From assembly GCA_002901265.1 (NCBI GenBank), contig PPHI01000074.1:124001-188000 (forward strand): 64,000 bases of DNA, written 5' to 3'. This document shows, piece by piece, positions 13,125 through 23,000 of the stretch (its first letter is position 1; every line of letters starts with the position of its first letter). Origin of the DNA: Rhodopirellula baltica (GTDB lineage Bacteria > Planctomycetota > Planctomycetia > Pirellulales > Pirellulaceae). The position numbers were made by a program, and so were the translations under genes. The notes under the pieces were generated by a model. It searched no databases. It worked only from the letters and a program-made list of their open reading frames with translations, and had not been told where the DNA came from.

Positions 13125-14179
13125 GCGAGTTGAAAATTCTGATCGTTGACGACGATCCAGTGACACGGTCGATGCTGAAGCATACGTTGAATGCCCACGG
13201 CTACTTAACCGCAGAAGCAAGCGACGGTGCTGACGCGCTTGCAAAAATGGCTGCGGAAACATTTCCAATTGTGATCAGCGATTGGAACATGCCCAACATG
13301 AACGGCCTCGAACTCTGTGAACAGATCCGGAAGCACGATAGCGAAGGCTACATCTACACGATCTTATTGACATCGAACAACGCGATGGAAGATCGAGTCA
13401 AAGGGCTTCGCGCAGGCGCAGACGATTTCATTGGTAAACCGTTCAACAAAGACGAACTGCTCGAACGTATGGCCGCCGGCGAGCGCGTGCTGAATTTAGA
13501 AACACGGGAGGCTTTGATTTTCGCTCTCGCAAAACTTGCCGAAAGCCGTGATACCGACACCGGGCTGCATCTCGAACGGGTTCAACGCTATGCGAGATTC
13601 CTGACTCAGGAGTTGGTTGGCGATCCGGCGTTTGCAGATGAAATCGACGAAGAGTTCATTCAGCTTGTCTATCAGACCAGCCCATTGCATGACATTGGAA
13701 AGGTGGGGATTCCCGATTCAGTGTTGTTGCATCCTGGCAAGCTATCGAAAGACCAATTCAAACTGATGCAGTCCCATACCGTGATCGGCGCCGATTGCTT
13801 GAAGGGGGCGATTGCCAAATCGCCGAAAGCAAAGTTCCTGCACATGGCCCACGATATTGCTCGCTTCCATCATGAGAAATTTGATGGAAGCGGCTATCCC
13901 GATGGCTTGGTCGGCGAAAAAATTCCACTGGCGGCAAGAATTGTTGCCATCGCTGACGTCTATGACGCGCTGCGTTCAAGACGGATCTATAAGCCGGCGT
14001 TCTCGCATGAACGTTCGTGTGAGATTATTTGTGGCGATGCTGGATCACATTTCGATCCCCGCTTGGTAGCCGCGTTCGAACGTGTGCATGAACAGTTTGC
14101 CACAATTGCTGAGCGTTTTTCGGAGCCTAGCGAACTTCCGGGGTCGGCAGAACCGAAGGAGCTTGAGATGGTGCACTGA
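13121..14179 (+). CDS. Response regulator with HD-GYP phosphodiesterase domain
   Basis: A 352-residue cytoplasmic protein. Residues 1-125 form a CheY-like receiver with the acidic pocket (VDDDP) and phospho-acceptor D54 (ISDWNMPNMNG), plus the conserved Lys in GKPF. Residues about 145-330 form an HD-GYP domain with the metal-binding HD pair H190-D191 (HDIGKVGIPD), the HHEKFDGSGYP signature starting at H250, and the DVYDAL motif. HD-GYP proteins of the RpfG type hydrolyse cyclic di-GMP. The start overlaps the stop of the Amt sensor kinase and has a strong ribosome-binding site, so co-expression and phosphotransfer from that kinase's HPt domain are likely. The inferred outcome is that ammonium status changes cyclic-di-GMP levels and hence motility, attachment or matrix formation. 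Confidence 0.95.
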   Translation: MSELKILIVDDDPVTRSMLKHTLNAHGYLTAEASDGADALAKMAAETFPIVISDWNMPNMNGLELCEQIRKHDSEGYIYTILLTSNNAMEDRVKGLRAGADDFIGKPFNKDELLERMAAGERVLNLETREALIFALAKLAESRDTDTGLHLERVQRYARFLTQELVGDPAFADEIDEEFIQLVYQTSPLHDIGKVGIPDSVLLHPGKLSKDQFKLMQSHTVIGADCLKGAIAKSPKAKFLHMAHDIARFHHEKFDGSGYPDGLVGEKIPLAARIVAIADVYDALRSRRIYKPAFSHERSCEIICGDAGSHFDPRLVAAFERVHEQFATIAERFSEPSELPGSAEPKELEMVH

Positions 14180-14213
14180 GTACCATCGTCAAGCTTATCA
14201 TCCGATCTCGCGG

Positions 14214-14828
14214 CTATCGGCTTGATCGTGAACGGCGGCGTAGTCCTGATCCCATGACCAAAGCACCAAAGATCGCAAAGGTCGCTGGCTCCGGGGCAGA
14301 TGCGATAGCAGGTGCGTCGGCAGCGGATGAGGCAACCACATCGATCAACAACTCTGCCGAGATGGGCAGAAGCTGAATGCCACCGCTTCCGTTTCGACCG
14401 AGCCCAAGTCCGAGTGCGAACCCGTTGGCTTGAATCGTGGTTTGGCCAACCGCAGCTGCCGTGGTTGTGAACGAAAACGACGACGACGTTTGAAAAGGCG
14501 TCGACATCATCATGGTCGACAACTCGCCGCCAAACGGTCCGCCGCCGACAGTGAACGCCTGCGATAGCTGACTTCCGGTATCGAAGGTAACGTTGCTAGG
14601 CGACGTGAGGTTGTCGGACAATTCGACACCAGTGCTCCAGAAAACCCGCCAACCTGGATCGATATCGTCCAGCGTTACGTTGACGGTTACCGTATCACCA
14701 ATCTCAATTTGGTTGCCAGTCATCCCCTCTATGGAGAGATTCAAGTTCATCACGCCCGCACTTGCCGTGTTGATTCCACAAAGGAATAAGACAATCGCTA
14801 AAGCGGAAGCCGAGGATAGAAATCTCAT
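14214..14828 (-). CDS. PEP-CTERM sorted secreted protein
   Basis: A 204-residue exported protein. Residues 1-24 are a classical signal peptide ending in TASAG. The body is beta-rich, Ser/Thr/Gly-rich and has one long Gly-Leu-rich stretch (FALGLGLGRNGSGG). The C-terminus shows the PEP-CTERM tripartite signal: APEPATFAIFGALVMG followed by GLRRRSRSSR. Proteins with this tail are recognised and cleaved by an exosortase and end up on the surface or in the matrix. No exosortase gene is in the window, so the enzyme must be elsewhere. The gene converges with the HD-GYP gene, with 34 bases between. The role of the mature domain is unknown. Confidence 0.85.
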   Translation of the reverse strand: MRFLSSASALAIVLFLCGINTASAGVMNLNLSIEGMTGNQIEIGDTVTVNVTLDDIDPGWRVFWSTGVELSDNLTSPSNVTFDTGSQLSQAFTVGGGPFGGELSTMMMSTPFQTSSSFSFTTTAAAVGQTTIQANGFALGLGLGRNGSGGIQLLPISAELLIDVVASSAADAPAIASAPEPATFAIFGALVMGSGLRRRSRSSR

Positions 14829-14872
14829 TGAAGCTTGACTTGGTTTGAAGTGATTCCGGCAAAAAGGTTCGG

Positions 14873-14908
14873 TTGCACTGATCGCAACTGTTGCACTGAT
14901 AGCAACTG
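14873..14908. repeat. Two tandem 18-bp repeats in the spacer upstream of the PEP-CTERM gene
   Basis: TTGCACTGATCGCAACTG at 14873-14890 is followed directly by a copy at 14891-14908 with one mismatch. They lie 45-80 bases upstream of the PEP-CTERM start. They could be a recent tandem duplication or a paired regulator-binding site; nothing else in the 263-base spacer is recognisable. Confidence 0.75.
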
Positions 14909-15091
14909 TTATGCCGATCCCGCTAAGACCGCTTGTTGTCGCGGTAAGGGGGGACGCAACATGTTAGGAACCTGTGAAGCGTGAGCAAACTATAGTCACA
15001 GGTCCACACTCGCGAAGTGGCGATTTCGGGTTTGACTCGAGAAGGTCGCGATTGGTTCCAATGTGACAAGGCGAACGTTGTTTCAATCAAT

Positions 15092-16531
15092 TCACTGACG
15101 GATAGTGTCGCGATAGTGTTCCGCAAATAAGGCAAGGTCGTGTTCGAAATGTTGGCGCATTTGGTCTGCTTTGTCGTCAGTTGCACGCAGAATCGCGGAG
15201 GGGTGGTAAGTCGACATGGTCCATGCGGACTGGTCGGTTTTTTGAATGAGGCCACGTTGTTCTGTCAGTCGAAAGTTTGGCCCGAAGACCGCGCGTGATG
15301 CGGTTGCTCCAAGGCAGACAAGGAACTTCGGTCGCAACAGTTTTAGCTCAGCATCTAGCCAAGGACGGCAGGCGGCTATTTCTCTTGCGGAAGGCGTCTT
15401 ATGCAATCGACGTTTGCCGGATCGGGCAAACTTAAAATGCTTGACGGCGTTGGTCACATAAAACTGATCGAGGTCGAATCCAACGTCATGTATCGCTTGT
15501 CGCAACAACTGACCGGCAGGGCCAACAAAAGGAATGCCTTCGCGATCCTCTTGGTCACCGGGTTGCTCACCGACAAAGACAACGCTGGCATCGTGTGGGC
15601 CGTGTCCAAATACAGTTTGCGTTGCGTCTTGGCAAAGTTGGCAACCTTCGCAATGAAGAGATGCTTGTCGGAGCGTATCGAGGTCCAGCGGTTGGCGATC
15701 AATCGCGTCCGGGATGTAGGCTTGAGCGCTGGCGATCTGGTCGGTCATGCGAATCATTTGTTCGACACGACGCGGAGCCTCGCGAAGCATTTGGTCAATC
15801 AATTCTGTCTCAGGCAACGTAGGCCAATGCTTCATTGGCATTTCTGCCTTCATCGCCTTCGTTTTGATTCGAGCAGGGTTAAAGATGTTCGCGTAATAGG
15901 TTTTCCAAAGTGTTTCCAGTTCGTCGTCGTTTGGTGCAGCGCTTCGAGGCATGCCTTCGGAAAAGTGAAGGGCTTTGCCGTCCCAGTGGCAGGATTCCGT
16001 GGGCGTCATGATCGTCCATCGCATTACGTCAAACCGTCTGCGAAAGAACTCTGCCGTTGGTTTCAGTACGTAGTGGTCAGGGCGGTGCCATGCGATGTAG
16101 TGGTCGCCAAGTTCATCGACGACACGCCTGAATCGCACGAAGGCTTTCATCTTGTGCGAGTCTCGGCGGACCGCTTTTTCAAGCTTCGATAGCTCAATGA
16201 CATCGGAGTCACTGGCGATCTTCAACAGGTGCTTTTCGCCATGAGTGAGTCGCCATAAAACGCGATAAAGCAATTCCCATCGCCCGGGGTAGCAATGGTA
16301 AGAGACTTGTTGGGCGAGTTGGATAAACGCGACCGGAACGTTGACTGTTTCGTTCGACGGTATCGGGGCAGGGGAGGGCGGGGGAGTGGATTCGAAGAGT
16401 CCCAGCGGGGGTGTGTCTGTGCAACTCCGTTGATCGATCCAATGAATCTCCGTTGGCGCGATTTCACTTTTCAGTAGGTCTCTTGCCGACTGACGCCAAT
16501 CATCGAAACAGGTGACTTGGAATTGCAACAT
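15092..16531 (-). CDS. DUF4130-UdgX fusion: uracil-DNA glycosylase-family protein
   Basis: A 479-residue protein with two parts. Residues about 60-265 match the DUF4130 (TIGR03915-type) putative DNA-metabolism domain (YHCYPGRWELLYR near the start, ARIKTKAMKAEMPMKHW near the end). Residues about 290-479 form a UDG-superfamily domain of the UdgX type: a CxxCxLC cluster compatible with iron-sulfur binding, the GEQPGDQED active-site motif (from 321), and the UdgX-specific loop KRRLHKTPS with H377. In characterised UdgX that His makes a covalent bond to the uracil-derived abasic site. The gene lies nine bases downstream of the radical SAM gene on the same strand; the two families commonly occur together. 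The likely role is handling of uracil or damaged bases in DNA; the DUF4130 activity is not known to me. Confidence 0.9.
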   Translation of the reverse strand: MLQFQVTCFDDWRQSARDLLKSEIAPTEIHWIDQRSCTDTPPLGLFESTPPPSPAPIPSNETVNVPVAFIQLAQQVSYHCYPGRWELLYRVLWRLTHGEKHLLKIASDSDVIELSKLEKAVRRDSHKMKAFVRFRRVVDELGDHYIAWHRPDHYVLKPTAEFFRRRFDVMRWTIMTPTESCHWDGKALHFSEGMPRSAAPNDDELETLWKTYYANIFNPARIKTKAMKAEMPMKHWPTLPETELIDQMLREAPRRVEQMIRMTDQIASAQAYIPDAIDRQPLDLDTLRQASLHCEGCQLCQDATQTVFGHGPHDASVVFVGEQPGDQEDREGIPFVGPAGQLLRQAIHDVGFDLDQFYVTNAVKHFKFARSGKRRLHKTPSAREIAACRPWLDAELKLLRPKFLVCLGATASRAVFGPNFRLTEQRGLIQKTDQSAWTMSTYHPSAILRATDDKADQMRQHFEHDLALFAEHYRDTIRQ

Positions 16532-16540
16532 TGCGACTGT

Positions 16541-17836
16541 TCAGACTTGTCCGTTCTGCGCACTGCCCATCGCATCGAAAAGCATCAACTGGCGTTGTTT
16601 GGTTTCGGTTTTTTGTTTCAGGTCGAGGCTGTCGATCGACAACGGACCGGGGTGGCGATCGGAAGTAATGAGGAACGGGCGGGCACGCCGGTAGACAATC
16701 CCGAGTTTCGCCAGGTCTTCATCTCGGATCGCGTGATAACGGCGTGTGCTAAGAATTCGCTTCACCCCGCGTTCACCGACACCGGGGACACGCAACAGCA
16801 ATTCGCGAGACGCGCGATTCACGTCGATCGGAAAGACTTCACGATTAGCAAGCGCCCAAGCATGTTTCGGATCGAGATCCAGCGACAGGTTTGCTTGGTC
16901 GGGAGTTGTCAGTTCGTTCGCGTCAAACCCATAAAAACGAATTAGCCAGTCAGCTTGATAAAGTCGGTGTTCACGCAACAGTGGCGGTGCCGTTCCAGGT
17001 AACCGACTGTCGGCGTGTGGAATGGGACTGAACGCGCTGTAGTAAACACGCCGCAGTCGGTGGGTTCGATAAAGATGGCTGCTGGTATCAAGGATGTCAC
17101 GATCACTTGTCTGCGTCGCACCGACAATCATCTGTGTGCTTTGGCCTGCGGGAGCAAACTTCGGTGCCTTCATTCCCTTTTTTTGATCGCCGGCTGTTTC
17201 TTCGCGACGGACATGAATCCGACCCATCGTGTCTTCGATTTCGTCACGTTTCTTTTCGGGTGCGAGCGTTTTTAAGTCTGTGATCGTCGGGAGTTCGACG
17301 TTCACGCTCAGGCGGTCGGCGAAAAGTCCTGCACGCTCGATCAACTCTTCGTTCGCACCGGGAATTGTTTTTAGATGGATGTAGCCGCGGAACGACTCCC
17401 GTGTACGTAGCGTTTCGGCGACTTCGACGAGTTGCGACATCGTGTAGTCAGACGAGCGAATGATGCCGCTGCTTAGAAAGAGCCCTTCGATGTAGTTGCG
17501 ACGGTAAAAGTCCATGGTCAACCGCACGACTTCTTCGACCGATAAACGAGCCCTCGGTGTATTGCTGCTGACGCGATTGACGCAGTACTGGCAGTCGAAA
17601 ATGCAAACGTTGGTCAACAGGATTTTTAACAGCGAAACGCAACGGCCATCCGGGGTGTAGCTGTGGCAAATTCCCATCCCCTCAGTGCTGCCGAGACCGC
17701 CGCTGCTCTTCCGCTTAGATCCGCTGCTCGCACAGGACGCGTCATATTTTGCCGCATCCGCCAGAATGGCAAGTTTTGATTCGATTGATGAAGAAGACAA
17801 AACGCGCTTGACCGATCCCTGAATCCAGTGCTGCAA
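16541..17836 (-). CDS. Radical SAM protein, putative DNA modification/repair family (TIGR03916-like)
   Basis: A 431-residue protein with the radical SAM iron-sulfur motif CxxxCxxC at C78, C82 and C85 (CIFDCQYC), a conserved N-terminal AAKYDASCASSGS segment (about 28-40) and a C-terminal helix-hairpin-helix-like segment (LLLRVPGVGERGVKRILSTRR, about 345-365) suited to DNA binding. This arrangement matches a family described as a putative DNA modification/repair radical SAM protein that is paired with DUF4130 proteins. The downstream DUF4130-UdgX gene begins nine bases after the stop, so they form an operon. The substrate and product are not established. ATG 17836 adds about 15 residues before the conserved start region; a later start is possible. 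Confidence 0.9.
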   Translation of the reverse strand: MQHWIQGSVKRVLSSSSIESKLAILADAAKYDASCASSGSKRKSSGGLGSTEGMGICHSYTPDGRCVSLLKILLTNVCIFDCQYCVNRVSSNTPRARLSVEEVVRLTMDFYRRNYIEGLFLSSGIIRSSDYTMSQLVEVAETLRTRESFRGYIHLKTIPGANEELIERAGLFADRLSVNVELPTITDLKTLAPEKKRDEIEDTMGRIHVRREETAGDQKKGMKAPKFAPAGQSTQMIVGATQTSDRDILDTSSHLYRTHRLRRVYYSAFSPIPHADSRLPGTAPPLLREHRLYQADWLIRFYGFDANELTTPDQANLSLDLDPKHAWALANREVFPIDVNRASRELLLRVPGVGERGVKRILSTRRYHAIRDEDLAKLGIVYRRARPFLITSDRHPGPLSIDSLDLKQKTETKQRQLMLFDAMGSAQNGQV

Positions 17837-17969
17837 CTAATCTCGACACTGCAATTCGCAGTGCTTCCAAACCCAATGGGAAACCAACGGTTGGGAATGG
17901 ACCATGGTGTCGGTAACCGTCAAAAATCGCTGCGGTTAACCAGGATTTGTTGCCGGATGAAGGAGCCAA

Positions 17970-19463
17970 TCAATCGACAACACGACACTCCCCCTGGCTG
18001 GGTTCGGCAAGCCGACGCAGGAACGTTTCCATCACCGGTTCCACGGCGATCGCGATCGTATTGATCGAAATGTTGTGGAATTCGTTGCGTCGGAGGATGT
18101 CTAGCAAGATTGCTGAAGGGTTCACTAGTTGTCCGATCGTCGGCTGTCCATCGGTCAAAATGAAAACGGCTTCGACTTGCGCGTCGAACTCTAGTGATTC
18201 GCGGAGGGCGGCATAGGTATTGGTACGGTTGCCGGAAACGAGATTGCTAACATAACGGATCGCTTCCATCTTCTGTTTTTTATCCGCTTTCACGAGTTCG
18301 GAACGCCATTGATGGACACTGGTGTCGAAAACCAAGATGCCGAATTCGCATTCTTCATCGAGACCTTCGATCGCAGAAATCAACTCGCGTTGCGCACGTT
18401 GCATTCGGGTTTGCCCATAGACCAACGCATTCATGCTGCCGCTTCGATCAAGCACGAACAGAAGGCGTTTGGCGTATATCTCCATCCCGTAGTAGTGCGA
18501 CGGATGCAAACGCTTTTCGCGAAGGTAGGTCGCGGCCGTCGTATCGGCCGCCAGCGACATCTTTGTTGGCTTCGGGAGTGAATCGGCCGATGGTGCCGTA
18601 TTGGCTAGCTTAGGGCGCCCCGCATCGGTTGTTGGTTCGACTTCTGATTCCGCAACCTGTCGGTTCGATTGGAGATTTTGAAGCACTTTCGCGAGTGCAT
18701 TTGTGCCTGATTGAAGATCGCGGGGCGCAGGCGAGACTTGGCCGGGTTCTCGATCTAAGCCCAGTGACTTGCGCCAAGCGGAATAGCGTTCTTGGTCCCC
18801 GAGGAAATCATCGATCGTGACGCGATCGCATTCCTGTTCCAGCAAGTACGCGAGTTGACCGTCGACGCTTAGTGCGAGAGTTGCAAGTGTTTCCCATCCG
18901 TCCGGATGGTTCATTTCGATCAATGACCGGGCAAGCGTGAATCGAAATCCGTAGCTCGCTTTGAAATGTTCGGAGTCAATCAGCTTTGCTAACCGATCGA
19001 TCGCGCGATGGTGTTGATGATGTCCCAGTGTTTGTGCGGCAGCGAGTACCCAAGTGAAGTTGGGCATTTCCAAAACGCTACAAAGGACGTCGGTGGATTC
19101 TGGCACGTCGACACGACCGACGAATTGAATCATTTGGACGATGCCGTCAAGGATCTCGGGCGAGTCGGGATCAAGCGAGCGTTTGAATCGGGGGTCTTCT
19201 TTCAGCTTGTTTAAAGCAGCGATGACGGTCGGCAACGCTTCGATTCGATGTTGGTAGTCCTGCCCAATCGAATGGATTGCCATCACACGAGCATTGTCAT
19301 GCCGACCGGTCAGTTGTTGCATCAATCGGGCATTCACACGATCAGCCGCACAAATGACTGACGAGCAACCGAGCAGAAGTAATACGGCGAGAGAGCGGCA
19401 TGTCCAACGAGCGAGGCACAAAGATTGGCCACGATGGACTGCAGATCGATCGAGATCTCCCAT
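17970..19463 (-). CDS. Secreted or lipid-anchored von Willebrand factor A protein with HEAT-like N-terminus
   Basis: A 497-residue protein. The N-terminus has a hydrophobic segment (SLAVLLLLGCSSVICAAD, about 24-41) that could be a Sec signal or a lipobox (LLLGC). Residues about 45-230 contain repeated helix pairs reminiscent of HEAT repeats. A polar linker leads to a VWA domain (about 325-497) with a MIDAS motif DRSGS (FVLDRSGSMN) and the expected downstream Thr and Asp (FDTS, LTDGQPT). VWA domains with intact MIDAS sites bind divalent metal and mediate protein contacts. No MoxR ATPase is adjacent, so an aerotolerance/Bat-type operon is not indicated. It lies upstream of the radical SAM gene on the same strand with a 133-base gap and may be a separate transcript. 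Confidence 0.86.
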   Translation of the reverse strand: MGDLDRSAVHRGQSLCLARWTCRSLAVLLLLGCSSVICAADRVNARLMQQLTGRHDNARVMAIHSIGQDYQHRIEALPTVIAALNKLKEDPRFKRSLDPDSPEILDGIVQMIQFVGRVDVPESTDVLCSVLEMPNFTWVLAAAQTLGHHQHHRAIDRLAKLIDSEHFKASYGFRFTLARSLIEMNHPDGWETLATLALSVDGQLAYLLEQECDRVTIDDFLGDQERYSAWRKSLGLDREPGQVSPAPRDLQSGTNALAKVLQNLQSNRQVAESEVEPTTDAGRPKLANTAPSADSLPKPTKMSLAADTTAATYLREKRLHPSHYYGMEIYAKRLLFVLDRSGSMNALVYGQTRMQRAQRELISAIEGLDEECEFGILVFDTSVHQWRSELVKADKKQKMEAIRYVSNLVSGNRTNTYAALRESLEFDAQVEAVFILTDGQPTIGQLVNPSAILLDILRRNEFHNISINTIAIAVEPVMETFLRRLAEPSQGECRVVD

Positions 19464-19559
19464 TATTCTCCCTCGTCTGATGACTTCATGTTTGATCGAG
19501 TTGACGACCCGAACTTCACATGTCCATGTTAGCGGGCTGTCGACAGGCAGGCAAAGAGA

Positions 19560-19964
19560 TCAGCTTGCTTCATGAATCTGCAGTTCGATTTCGCTGGCAA
19601 GGTGTCTAACGATTTCATCGGGTTGGCTCGAATCGGGAACGCTGAAAACCAGCAGCAGCGTGTTGGATGGTTGCAGGAGATGCTGGATTTCGAGGCAAAG
19701 CGATTCGCTATCCTCTGATTCCGAATCCCAAACCGCTTGATCGTTTAGCAGAACACGAGCGGTAGAAGGGGGAGTCGGGCAGATGGACAAGACGACGGTC
19801 GAATTCGGTGTCAAACCGGTTGGACAGTTAAATCGACGTTGGTAGTGAACGTCGCCGCCGGTTTCAATTGGCTCGGTCAACGTGTCAGGGGCATCCGTTC
19901 GAATTGCTTGGGCGATATCGTTGGTCCAGCGAACCCAGGGGCGGCGCAAACGAATGATGTGCAT
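19560..19964 (-). CDS. Small protein of unknown function, predicted beta-rich
   Basis: A 134-residue protein I do not recognise. It has no signal peptide. The pattern of alternating hydrophobic residues (for example TVVLSICP, ARVLLNDQAVWDSES, NTLLLVFSV) suggests a compact beta-sandwich resembling galactose-binding-like or carbohydrate-binding folds, but no family signature is visible. It sits 96 bases upstream of the VWA gene on the same strand. Composition matches the neighbours, supporting a real gene, but function is open. Confidence 0.55.
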   Translation of the reverse strand: MHIIRLRRPWVRWTNDIAQAIRTDAPDTLTEPIETGGDVHYQRRFNCPTGLTPNSTVVLSICPTPPSTARVLLNDQAVWDSESEDSESLCLEIQHLLQPSNTLLLVFSVPDSSQPDEIVRHLASEIELQIHEAS

Positions 19965-19990
19965 CAGAACGATTCGATGGGAGCAAAATG

Positions 19991-20026
19991 AAAACCGCCG
20001 GTGATTAAACCACCGGCGGCTATGAG
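19991..20026 (-). terminator. Rho-independent terminator of the cadherin-like repeat gene
   Basis: A 9-bp perfect stem (CCGCCGGTG at 19995-20003 paired with CACCGGCGG at 20011-20019) with a 7-base loop. Read on the minus strand it is followed by TTTTC, the classical terminator layout, about 75 bases beyond the stop of the minus-strand gene ending at 20093. Confidence 0.8.
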
Positions 20027-20092
20027 ATTGATTTAGTTGTAACGCAATCGGTTTCGAATCGTCAGGCGTCGATAACTTTCCAGGGCGGCACC

Positions 20093-23000
20093 TTAGAAGG
20101 TTTCCAGGATCGCATCGATCGCGTCGCGGTATTCATCGAACTCTGCGTGCAGCAAGTCATCGCTGGTTTGGACGAAGTTGAAGTCCTGCATCATTCCAAA
20201 GAAGCGAACGCCCTTGCCATCGCTGGTAACGACGAACTGGTCTGCCTCGAGGCGAGCCGTCTTCACTGCTCCGGCGCTGTCGATGATGGTAAGCAATGCT
20301 GCGTCACGGGCTTGGTTCAATGCGACTTGTGCATACTCGGCATCGAATTCACCGCTGGCGATGAACATCGCTTGTGATCCATCGTCGGCCATCTGAACTG
20401 AGCCACCTGAAACGCCGGTGATGTCGCTACCGGTGTTGATGATGTTCGCATCCAGATAGGTTTTGGCCAGCAGGTCCACACGTTGCTGTGCACCTTGCAA
20501 GCCGATCGCATTCAGGACTGGACCTGACTCGTCTTCACCACCCGCTGGGCTGATGACGATTTGGGCGCGGCGGCTGCCTGTGTAAAGAACCGATGACGGA
20601 ACATCGTATTCGACCACGTAGGTTCCTGGCTCAAGTCCGGTGAAGGAGTATTCGCCGTCGTTGTTGGTGTACACGGCTGCGATTTGAGTTTCACCGCTGT
20701 CGGTGACTTGGTACAGGTGAATTTTTACACCGCCTAGGGCACGCTCGTCTTCGTCTCGGACGCCATTACGGATCGGTGTCGCGTTGTTGTTGGCAACCGC
20801 TTCGGGGTTTTCCAGGTGGTCAATAAACAGTTGGCCCGAGATCGTCGATGGAATGAATTGTGGTTCATCTTCACCGATGATGGTCACGGTTGCGGTTTGG
20901 TCGACCGTGTTGCCTTGGTCGTCGGTAATCGTGTAGCTGACAACGATGACTTCCGTTTCACCGGTGTCCAGATCGTTGTATTCCGATGGTGTAACCACCA
21001 AACGGTTGTTGGCCGCATCGATGGTGACACCCTTGGCATCGCCACTGGTGATTGACGCGTTGATCACGCTCAGCGGATCGCTGTCCGGATCCGATGCACC
21101 AGCCAGCAGGTCGACGGTACCGTTGTTGTCGTCTTCGTTGAACGAGATAGTGATCGGGCCGGTGACCGTTGGGATGCCTTCATCGCGGCCTTCGATCGTA
21201 ACGGTCGCCGTTTGGCTAACCGGTGCGGTTCCGTCGGTGACTTGGTAAGTGAAGGTGATCACTGCGGATTCGCCCGCGTTCAAACTACCGTAAACGGTCG
21301 GATCGATCGTCAGGTTTGCACCCGAGCGAGTGATTCCGCTATCGTCGCCAGAGACCGTAACGTTTGTAATCGAGAGCGTGTCGTTGGTATCCGGATCGGA
21401 TGCACCGTCAAGCAGCGACGCCGTCTGCGTTCCCTGGTCTTCGTTGTAAGTAAACGACAACGCATTTCCGACAACCGGAGCGTCGTTGACGCCGGTGATC
21501 GTGATCGTTGCGGTTTGGGCAGCCGAACCCGAGTTTCCGTCAACGACGTTGTAGCTCACGACAACAATTTCTGACTCGCCCGCGGCAAGTCCGTTGTAGT
21601 AAGACGGGTCGAACGTCAGTGTGTTGCTGTTGACGACATTAAACGGAGTCGAGTCACCACTGACGGTTGTGAAGTTAGCAACCGATAGCGTGTCGGTGGT
21701 GTCGGGGTCGGTCGCACCAGCCAGCAAATCGATCGAGGTCGCCGCATCGTCTTCGGTGACGGTCGACGTGATTGCCGCGCCGACCGAGGGAGCGTCGTTG
21801 ACGCCGGTGATGGTGACGGTCGCGGACTGGGCAGTGGTTCCGCCGTTCCCGTCAACAAGGTTGTAAGTGTAGACGATGACTTCGGATTCGCCGGCTGCCA
21901 ACGCGTTGTACACCGACGGGTCGATCGACAGGGTTGAACCGTTGACGGTGATGCCACTATCGTCGCCCGAAGCGAGGTTCAAGCTATCGATCGATACGGT
22001 GTCACCTTGGTCGGCGTCAGACGCACCTGACAGAAGGTCAAGGCTGGTGCTGTTATCGTCTTCGGTGGCAGTCAGGGTCAGAGGACCGTTGACCGTCGGG
22101 GCGTCGTTGGCACCGTTGATCGTGATCGTCGCCGATTGTGCAACGGTACCGCCTTCGCCATCGACGATGTTGTAGTTATAGATGATCGTTTCGGTCTGGC
22201 CTGCGGGCAGCGAGTTATAGGCTGCTGGTGAAACGGACAGGCTGTTGCCGTTCACCGTGATTCCGCTGGCGTCACCGCTGACGACCGACAGGCCGCTTAC
22301 CGAGAGCACGTCACCGGTATCGGGATCCGAAGCACCGGTGAGAAGGTCGACCGTGGCATCGGCGTCGTCTTCGCTGAATGTCCGGGTGACCGGGCCTGAG
22401 ACGACAGGATTTTGGTTCGGCGTGTCGCCGTTGATCGTGATCGCGACGCTGGTGTTGACCGTTCCGCCGTTTCCGTCGGTGACTTGGTAGTTGTAGGTCA
22501 CCGTAACGCTTTCGCCGTCATTCAGAGCGGCATAGGCCGAAGGGTCGACAACGATTTGGTTGTTCGTGTCATCGACCGTGATTCCCGAGTCGTCATCGGA
22601 GCCTGATTGAACAATGCTGATCGCGTCCAATGTGTCGCCATCGACATCCGACGCGTTTTGCAGCAGGTCGATTGTGAACGATGAAGCGTTCTCGCTACGT
22701 GATTCTGAAATTGGACCAGAAACGACGGGAGCATCGTTAACGCCATTGATTGTCAGCGTCAGTGTTTGTGCAACCGTTCCGCCATTTCCGTCACTGATCG
22801 TATAAGTACCAACCAAGACAACGTTCTCGCCGACCTTTAGCGAGTTGTACGCAGAAGGAGTCAGGTCAACCGAGTTGCCGTTCAGCGTCGCGCCGGAGGT
22901 GTCACCACCGGAGAAGCTGAAGTTCGTCACCGACAATGTGTCGCCATCGGGGTCGCTTGCCCCGGCGAGCAGGTCGATGCTACGGGCCGCGTCGTCTTCG

